From: JBFELU01 sp041572755 | Lineage (GTDB): Bacteria > Actinomycetota > Acidimicrobiia > Spongiisociales > UBA11373 | DNA length: 7,011 nt | Reading direction: 5' to 3' | Assembly: GCA_041572755.1 (NCBI GenBank) | Contig: JBFFRY010000054.1 | Span: 1-7,011, forward strand | Shown here: positions 1 through 4,790 of the stretch, one piece after another | Numbering within the stretch: position 1 is the first letter of the stretch | Layout: each line of letters opens with the position of its first letter | Made by a program: the position numbers and the translations under genes | The notes under the pieces: generated by a model | What the model saw: the letters and a program-made list of their open reading frames with translations, nothing else | Told to the model about the DNA's origin: nothing | The model's database searches: none

Positions 1-1
1 C

Positions 2-481
2 GACATCGAAGTCGGCCCCGCGCCATTTGGGCTCGCCTCCGGAAACGGGGCAGTGTGGGTGTCCCTCATCGGCACTCCGGAGGACACCACGATCATGCGC
101 ATCGACAAACAGACCCTCGAGGTTTCCGAGGTCTACGTGGGAGTGAATCCGGGGCCCATCGACGTCACCGGGGGAGCCGTGTGGGTCAACAGCTACGACG
201 ACGAGTTGGTGCGGCTCGACCCTTCCACTTTGGAGGTTGCCCTCGTGGACTTCGGGGACGCCAGGCTGCGCAGTCACGCCGCAGGGCCCGACGGCATCTG
301 GGCGATCGCCTCGCCGAGCGGCGGTGGCCAGAACGACCGTGTGCTGTTCCAGGTCTCCCCCTCCGGGGAGGCAGAAGAGATCGGTGAAGCGCCGGTCGCC
401 ACGACCGCGATCACCGTCGACGGAGACCAACTGTGGTTCGGTACCTCTGAGGGATTCGTGGTGCTCTTCGAACCGGCCTAG
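2..481 (+). CDS. Beta-propeller protein, virginiamycin B lyase-like/NHL-like (C-terminal part)
   Basis: The frame is open from the left edge, so only the last 159 residues of a longer protein are present. The first in-window GTG (53-55) is the Val of a repeat motif and not a start. Four repeat units of about 35-40 residues can be seen, each with a G-x-[VI/L]-W core: GNGAVWV, TGGAVWV, GPDGIWA and DGDQLWF. Two of them continue into an outer strand of the type VRLDPSTLEV or MRIDKQTLEV. This pattern is typical of beta-propeller blades in the Vgb-like/YncE-like/NHL superfamily, which are mostly secreted or periplasmic binding or scaffold domains and rarely true lyases. The chain ends directly after the last blade (VVLFEPA). 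No catalytic residues can be assigned from this fragment, and any N-terminal signal peptide or fused domain lies outside the window. The propeller call is fairly safe; a lyase activity should not be inferred. Confidence 0.75.
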   Translation, partial: DIEVGPAPFGLASGNGAVWVSLIGTPEDTTIMRIDKQTLEVSEVYVGVNPGPIDVTGGAVWVNSYDDELVRLDPSTLEVALVDFGDARLRSHAAGPDGIWAIASPSGGGQNDRVLFQVSPSGEAEEIGEAPVATTAITVDGDQLWFGTSEGFVVLFEPA

Positions 482-585
482 GGAGATGCGAGCAGCGTCT
501 CGGGGCCGTACGGGAACGCGATCTCTTGGCTATCTTTCGGGGGAGGCGGGCCCGTACTGTGCCCAGCCACGGGGGAGGGTGACGG
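482..585. other. Intergenic region upstream of the broken gene
   Basis: This 104-nt gap holds the ribosome binding site of the next gene and a small palindrome, CCGTACGG, near 507-514. No stem followed by a T-run is visible that would serve as a terminator for the propeller gene. A TATCTT hexamer at 531-536 lies about 50 nt before the next start and could be a -10 element, but no matching -35 was found at normal spacing. Confidence 0.4.
571..579 (+). promoter_or_regulatory. Strong ribosome binding site for the ATG at 586
   Basis: GGGGGAGGG ends 6 nt before the ATG at 586-588, and its GGAGG core (574-578) is 7 nt before it. This is nearly ideal Shine-Dalgarno placement. It shows that the 46-codon reading frame starting at 586 is, or recently was, a genuine translation start, even though the frame closes early. 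Confidence 0.65.
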
Positions 586-892
586 ATGACAGTCACCAAC
601 AGCCCGGACGAGGATCCACACGAACATCAAGCGCCAGCCGGTACGGGGGACGATGATCAGGGACAGCCTCAGTCGGTCCCACCACCCGGATCGAGTCCAC
701 AGACACCGCCCGGCCGCCGATGGTGATAGCTGCAGTTCACCCTATCGGGGCGTGCTGACCACCAACGGGAAAGGCAACGGCAAGTTCCAGTTCAAGGTCG
801 ATGACGTCGGAGCGGCGACCGGCCTCTGGGTGATCGCTGAAGCCGCGGATTTCCCTTCGCGCTGCAACACTGTGGCCGCGTCGCTCCCGTAA
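586..892 (+). pseudogene. Broken small membrane/secreted protein gene (N- and C-terminal remnants in different frames)
   Basis: An ATG at 586 with a strong ribosome binding site opens a 46-codon frame ending at TGA 724-726. Its product begins MTVTNSPDEDPHEHQ, is rich in Asp, Gln, Pro and Ser, and ends PPGRRW. That resembles the hydrophilic cytoplasmic leader that precedes a membrane helix in many actinobacterial membrane-anchored proteins. Immediately afterwards, in the next frame (about 725-892), comes a protein-like C-terminus: a GVLTTNGKGNGKFQFKV strand-turn-strand unit, then GLWVIAEA, two Cys, and the end NTVAASLP followed by TAA. This looks like the last strands of an extracellular beta-sandwich. 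No membrane helix lies between the halves. The simplest reading is one gene that lost its middle through an out-of-frame internal deletion near 715-740. Alternatives are a 46-residue peptide gene followed by unrelated sequence, or a base-calling error; a single indel would not restore the missing membrane segment. I do not recognise the family. Confidence 0.45.
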
Positions 893-1062
893 CCGGCGAC
901 CGGTCCCCGGCATCAACCAACCCCGATCGGGGAACGAACACCGACGGGACCCCAGGCATGGGGGCCTCGCTGCCGGGAGGACCACGCCGCGTCGGGCGCA
1001 GCGTCCCCATCATCCCCGGCTCGGTAGCCTGCACAGGAAAGCCAGAGGTCTGGGAGGAGTGG
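893..1062. other. Intergenic leader before the decarboxylase gene
   Basis: This 170-nt non-coding stretch contains a perfect 12-nt palindrome, CCCCGATCGGGG, at 921-932 and an imperfect hairpin at about 946-967 with a CCCC/GGGG stem (950-953 with 960-963) and a six-base loop. Neither is followed by a T-run. They could act as a weak terminator for the upstream gene or as leader structure. TAGCCT at 1025-1030 is a possible -10 element about 33 nt before the chosen start, without a recognisable -35. An in-frame ATG at 958 lies inside the second hairpin, has no ribosome binding site and is not favoured as the start. Confidence 0.4.
1052..1059 (+). promoter_or_regulatory. Ribosome binding site that fixes the decarboxylase start at GTG 1063
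   Basis: GGGAGGAG contains the GGAGG core at 1053-1057, 5 nt before the in-frame GTG at 1063-1065. The other in-frame candidates are weaker: ATG 958 has no Shine-Dalgarno sequence, and ATG 1252 has its nearest purine run (GGGGAGGGG, about 1228-1236) some 15 nt away. Confidence 0.6.
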
Positions 1063-3417
1063 GTGGCAGTTTCGGGCGACGTCTTCCGGCATGACGACGG
1101 CACGTGGGGATTCCGGCTCAGCGACGACCGAGGCGACGTCGTCGCCCAGGGGCCCGGCTCGGGATTCCGCACCCGGAGGGAGGCGAGGAGAGCTCTCGAC
1201 GCGGTCCTCGGTTCGGATGGGAACACCGGGGAGGGGTCGAGTCACGTCGGCATGACGTCCTGGTTCCTGGGGCCCAAAGGCGAGAACGCAGCCGTCTGGA
1301 GGGAGACCCTCGACCACATCTTCACCGACTACGTGAACTGGCGGCGCAACTACTTCCCCTCCGATCCGATCGCCGTCCCCCGCAGCCTGCGACGGCTCCA
1401 AGCGGAATGGCTGGACGACTTCGACGACCAGCTCGACATCGCCCTGTCGCACCTGAAGGCGCACTTCCCCTTCTACTCGCCCCGCTACATCGCCCACATG
1501 CTCTCCGAGACCTCCCTGCCGGCGGTGGCCGGGTATTTCGCCGGGATGCTCTACAACCCGAACAACGTCACCGATGAAGCCGCCCCGGTCACGGTCGGAT
1601 GGGAGATCGAGGTCGGCTCGCTGGTCTCCGAGATGCTGGGATACGACCCGGACCGGGCCTGGGGGCACCTCACCTCGGGGGGGACGCTCGCCAACACCGA
1701 GGCACTCTGGGTGGCCCGCCAGGTCCAGTTCGCGCCCCTGGCGATGCAGGAGTTCTGCGTCCGCAACGAGATCGACGACTTCACCGTGAGGTTCCCGGGC
1801 CGCTCGCGCCAGATCCCACTCGTCGACGTCGAGGCGGCCGACCTCCTCAACATGGATCCCGAGGCGGCGGTGGGCATGCCTCGCGGAGTGGCCCGCCACC
1901 TGGCGGAGACCCGGCAGATCGACGGCGCCGAGGCCATCGCGGCCGTCAACACCGGTCTCGGTGACTCGACCTGGAACCCGGCGCGGGTCGGCGTCGGCCC
2001 GATCGTCGAGCGGCTCGGCAAGCAGCCCATGATCCTCGTGTCCGAGGCCGCCCACTACTCGATCGCCAAAGCCGCCAACCTGCTCGGGTACGGTGAGGAC
2101 GCGGTGGTCACCGTCCCGGTCGACCGGCGCTTCCGCCTCGACATCGAGCAACTCGACCGGCGACTGGACGCCATCCCGGACGACCGCTACCTGGCGGCCG
2201 TGGTCGCCGTCATCGGCACCACCGAGGAAGGCGCCGTCGACCCGATCAACGAGATCGCCGCCCTGCGTCAGAGCCGGCAGATGGAACACCACCGGTCCTT
2301 CTGGATCCACGCCGACGCCGCCTGGGGCGGCTACTTCGCAACGCTGCTGCGCGGCCTCGACCTGACCCACTCTGGAACGGAGGCGGCCAACTACCTGGAT
2401 GCCATGGAGGTCGAGGAGACGGTCGAGATCAACACCGCGGCGCCCCGCCTGAGCCGGGGCGACCCCCAGCGGCTGTTGGGGGTCAACGCCGGGCACAAGA
2501 CGCTCCACTTGGGATGGGGCGAGGACCTCATCGAGATGTTCCTCTGGCTCAAAGAGGCCGACTCGATCACGGTCGATCCGCACAAGATGGGCTACGTCCC
2601 CTACCCGGCGGGTGTGGTCTGCTACCGGGACCGAACCGTCACCGAGCACATCACCCAGCGCGCCCAGTACATCTCGGATCACGCCGGGGGCATCACCGAC
2701 TTCGCCACGGCGCCGGCCCCCGATGCGGTCGGTCCCTACATCATCGAAGGATCCAAGCCCGGGGCCGCGGCGCTGGCGGTCTGGCTCACCCACACCACGA
2801 TCCCCCTCGATCGGGGCGGCCACGGCAAGCTGATCAAGACCTCGATCCTCAACGCAAAGAAGCTCCACCGCTACCTGGCCAACCACCACGAGTTCTTCTG
2901 GGATCTCGTCGAGCCCGGCTCCGAGAAGCCGACGGAGGGATTCAGCTTCGTCCCCCTGTGCGACCCCGACACCAACATCGTGTGCTTCGTGGTGGTCCCG
3001 CGCCGGGTGGCCGGCCCCCGGCTCGAGCCGTCGCCCTGCTCGCTGGCGCAACTCAACCGGCTGAACCGGGCGGTCTACGAGGTCCTCTCCGTCCCGGCCT
3101 CGGGTCGCGGCGAGGTGTACCCCTACGGGCAGGAGTTCTTCGCCTCGCGGACCACGCTCGAGGCACGGCAGTACGGCTGGGATGTGATCCGGCAGTGGCT
3201 GGAGCTGCTCGAGATCGGGGAGGTGTCCGAAGAGCAGTACCGGGAGCACGGCGTGTTCGTGCTTCGCTCGACGGTGATGAACCCCTTCTACTACCCGGCC
3301 GAGGCCCCGGCCTCCACCCGGCTGTCACGGGACTACCTGATGGACTTCGTGAACCACCTCCACCGGGTCGCCGCCACCGTGATCGAACGCGACCGGACCC
3401 TCGCCCTCTTCGACTGA
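1063..3417 (+). CDS. PLP-dependent amino acid decarboxylase, tyrosine decarboxylase-like, with N-terminal extension
   Basis: Starting at GTG 1063 the protein has 784 residues. From about residue 64 (GMTSWFLGPKGEN) to the end it follows the layout of the bacterial tyrosine decarboxylases (Enterococcus/Lactobacillus TyrDC, about 620 residues), a group II PLP decarboxylase branch. Recognisable blocks are WRRNYFPSDP, HMLSETSLPAV, NPNNVTDEAAPVT, WGHLTSGGTLANTEALW (phosphate-binding region, about 200-216), AHYS with the ring-stacking His331, TTEEGAVDPI, HADAAWGGY with Asp418 contacting the pyridine nitrogen, DPHKMGYVPYPAG with the Schiff-base Lys508, and IIEGSKPGAAA. Near the end, VLRSTVMNP contains Arg735, a candidate substrate-carboxylate contact. 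All catalytic residues are present, so the enzyme should be an active cytoplasmic decarboxylase of an aromatic or acidic amino acid. The substrate cannot be fixed by eye. Residues 1-49 form an extra small domain, and a long insert lies before Lys508. No amine/amino-acid antiporter gene is adjacent, unlike the lactic-acid-bacterial tyramine operons. The family call is firm; the exact substrate is uncertain. Confidence 0.9.
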   Translation: MAVSGDVFRHDDGTWGFRLSDDRGDVVAQGPGSGFRTRREARRALDAVLGSDGNTGEGSSHVGMTSWFLGPKGENAAVWRETLDHIFTDYVNWRRNYFPSDPIAVPRSLRRLQAEWLDDFDDQLDIALSHLKAHFPFYSPRYIAHMLSETSLPAVAGYFAGMLYNPNNVTDEAAPVTVGWEIEVGSLVSEMLGYDPDRAWGHLTSGGTLANTEALWVARQVQFAPLAMQEFCVRNEIDDFTVRFPGRSRQIPLVDVEAADLLNMDPEAAVGMPRGVARHLAETRQIDGAEAIAAVNTGLGDSTWNPARVGVGPIVERLGKQPMILVSEAAHYSIAKAANLLGYGEDAVVTVPVDRRFRLDIEQLDRRLDAIPDDRYLAAVVAVIGTTEEGAVDPINEIAALRQSRQMEHHRSFWIHADAAWGGYFATLLRGLDLTHSGTEAANYLDAMEVEETVEINTAAPRLSRGDPQRLLGVNAGHKTLHLGWGEDLIEMFLWLKEADSITVDPHKMGYVPYPAGVVCYRDRTVTEHITQRAQYISDHAGGITDFATAPAPDAVGPYIIEGSKPGAAALAVWLTHTTIPLDRGGHGKLIKTSILNAKKLHRYLANHHEFFWDLVEPGSEKPTEGFSFVPLCDPDTNIVCFVVVPRRVAGPRLEPSPCSLAQLNRLNRAVYEVLSVPASGRGEVYPYGQEFFASRTTLEARQYGWDVIRQWLELLEIGEVSEEQYREHGVFVLRSTVMNPFYYPAEAPASTRLSRDYLMDFVNHLHRVAATVIERDRTLALFD

Positions 3418-3485
3418 GCGCCGCTCACGCCGGCGGTGCCGCCGCTCTCCCCCGTCACCGGGTCCATGGGGGCGGTGGCGGCGGT
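3418..3485. terminator. GC-rich hairpin between convergent genes (possible bidirectional terminator)
   Basis: The 68-nt gap separates the stop codons of the decarboxylase (+) and the channel (-). It can fold into an imperfect long hairpin: CCCCC at 3449-3453 pairs with GGGGG at 3468-3472 across a 14-nt loop, and after a small internal mismatch CCGCC (3439-3443) pairs with GGCGG further out (3477-3481). A smaller CGGCGG/CCGCCG inverted repeat lies at 3431-3444. There is no T-run on either strand, so intrinsic termination is likely but not proven. Confidence 0.4.
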
Positions 3486-4754
3486 TCAGCCGCTGGCGCG
3501 CCGCTCCCGGGCCTTGGCCCGGATCTCGGCGGCGATCTCCGGGTAGTCGCCCATGATCCGGTCGAAGAGAATCCGGTCGAGCCGGTAGACGTCGCAGTAC
3601 TCCACGGCGCGCACGCTGGCGGTGCGGGGCTCATCCGACAGCAGGGCGATCTCACCGAAGAAGTCCCCCTCGGTGAGGGTGCGCAGCACGGTCTCCCCGT
3701 CCGCCGACACCACCTCGAGCACGCCCCGGCTCACAAAGTACATGCTGCGGGCCTTGTCGCCGGCCCGCACCGCATAGTCCCCGGGCATGAGCACCAGCGG
3801 CCTGAGCTCGAGAGCCACCTCCCGTATGAAGGCGTCGCTGGCGTCGCGGAACATCGGCACGCTCATGATCAGGTCGCGGTTGAGGAACAGGGCCACTTCG
3901 GTCCGCAGGGACGGCGGCAGCCGGCTGAGCACCTCCGACTCATCGTGGGCGAGCCGCTTGTGCCACAGATAGCGGTGGTATTCGACGCTGCGGTCCCGCA
4001 GCCCGGCCGGGATCCTGCGGTAGTTCATGAACGCAACCAGCTGCTCCATGCGCTCCATGTGGCCGACCCGGGCCGGGTCGAGATTCACCAGGATGGTGGC
4101 GATGTTGCCGATCACGAAGCCGTAGAACCCGACCCCGAGGATCATCACGGCCATCGTGAAGATCTTCTGCTCCTCGGTGCCCGGGGTGACATCGCCGTAG
4201 CCCACCGTGCTCAGCGTGGTGACACACCAGTAGAGACCATCCACATACCGGCTCCACAGGTCGCCCGTGTCGACCGAGTCGTGGAGGGCGATCCAGCCGC
4301 AGGCGATCCAGTGGGTCGTGAGCCCCATCCAGTAGAGGAAGAAGACGAGCCGCAGGAGGTTGGCCCGCTCGACCGCCCGATATCGCCACCGGCGCATGAA
4401 CTGCGCCACCCGAACCAGCTTGAGGAGCCGCAGGAGCTGCCAGGGAGTGGCCGCCCCGAAGATCAGGACCACCGGTACGGCCGCCAGGACGTCGATCGCG
4501 AGGCCGGCGAGATGCCTCCCCCGCCGGACCCGCACCACCTCCAGGGCGAGTTCCTCCGGGGCGTGGCGCCCCCGGTGGCGCACCGCGACGTCGACGACCA
4601 GCACGACCGTGATCAGCCACTCCACCACCACCACGCCACCGCGCACCGGGACGTCCAGCACCAGGATGGCGGGAGCGTGCAGGGCGGCCGCGGTCGCCGC
4701 CACCATGATCAGCGCGTCCCAGGCACGGAAGAGGATCGGCCGTCGCACCAACAC
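3486..4754 (-). CDS. Cyclic-nucleotide-gated potassium channel (6TM, C-linker, cNMP-binding domain)
   Basis: The 422-residue protein is complete. Membrane segments fall at about residues 12-34 (S1), 39-57 (S2), 82-100 (S3), 103-126 (S4, LLRLLKLVRVAQFMRRW with regularly spaced Arg/Lys), 132-155 (S5) and 198-224 (S6). Between S5 and S6 a pore helix leads to the filter TLSTVGYGD (residues 180-188, filter codons 4191-4208), the signature of K+ selectivity. A C-linker (about 230-300) contains RRIPAGLRDRSVEYHRYLW, like the EAG/HCN/CNG and SthK-type channels. The cyclic-nucleotide-binding domain (about 302-415) has an intact phosphate-binding cassette: FFGEIALL then PRTASV, with Glu368 and Arg377. 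Thr378 after the Arg is compatible with cGMP as well as cAMP. The start is GTG 4754; TTG 4751 and GTG 4748 are alternatives, and none has a clear Shine-Dalgarno sequence. It lies 36 nt downstream of the secreted-protein gene and may be read from the same message. It should sit in the cytoplasmic membrane and open K+ flux on binding cAMP or cGMP. Confidence 0.93.
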   Translation of the reverse strand: MLVRRPILFRAWDALIMVAATAAALHAPAILVLDVPVRGGVVVVEWLITVVLVVDVAVRHRGRHAPEELALEVVRVRRGRHLAGLAIDVLAAVPVVLIFGAATPWQLLRLLKLVRVAQFMRRWRYRAVERANLLRLVFFLYWMGLTTHWIACGWIALHDSVDTGDLWSRYVDGLYWCVTTLSTVGYGDVTPGTEEQKIFTMAVMILGVGFYGFVIGNIATILVNLDPARVGHMERMEQLVAFMNYRRIPAGLRDRSVEYHRYLWHKRLAHDESEVLSRLPPSLRTEVALFLNRDLIMSVPMFRDASDAFIREVALELRPLVLMPGDYAVRAGDKARSMYFVSRGVLEVVSADGETVLRTLTEGDFFGEIALLSDEPRTASVRAVEYCDVYRLDRILFDRIMGDYPEIAAEIRAKARERRASG

Positions 4755-4790
4755 GCCGCGGGCCCCGCTCTCTATGATCGTCGACCCGCC

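Noticed and set aside
237..656. A 139-codon frame overlapping the propeller gene
   Set aside because: Arg/Ser/Pro/Thr-rich shadow of the propeller frame, without a ribosome binding site or domain pattern.
653..892. A 79-codon frame starting at ATG 653 as an independent gene
   Set aside because: Its first part (RDSLSRSHHPDRVHRHRP) overlaps the better-supported frame from 586 and is not protein-like, and there is no ribosome binding site before 653. Only the part after about 725 looks like real coding sequence.
1025..1030. TAGCCT as a promoter -10 element
   Set aside because: Position is plausible, but no -35 was found at 16-18 nt spacing, so it is mentioned only as a possibility.
958..1062. 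Decarboxylase start at ATG 958
   Set aside because: It lacks a ribosome binding site and lies in a hairpin, and the encoded 35 residues look non-protein-like. GTG 1063 has a well-placed GGAGG.
913..3249. A 778-codon open frame on the - strand opposite the decarboxylase
   Set aside because: The composition (Val, Gly, Asp, Arg, Leu repeats) is that of an antisense shadow. The + strand frame carries every conserved decarboxylase motif.
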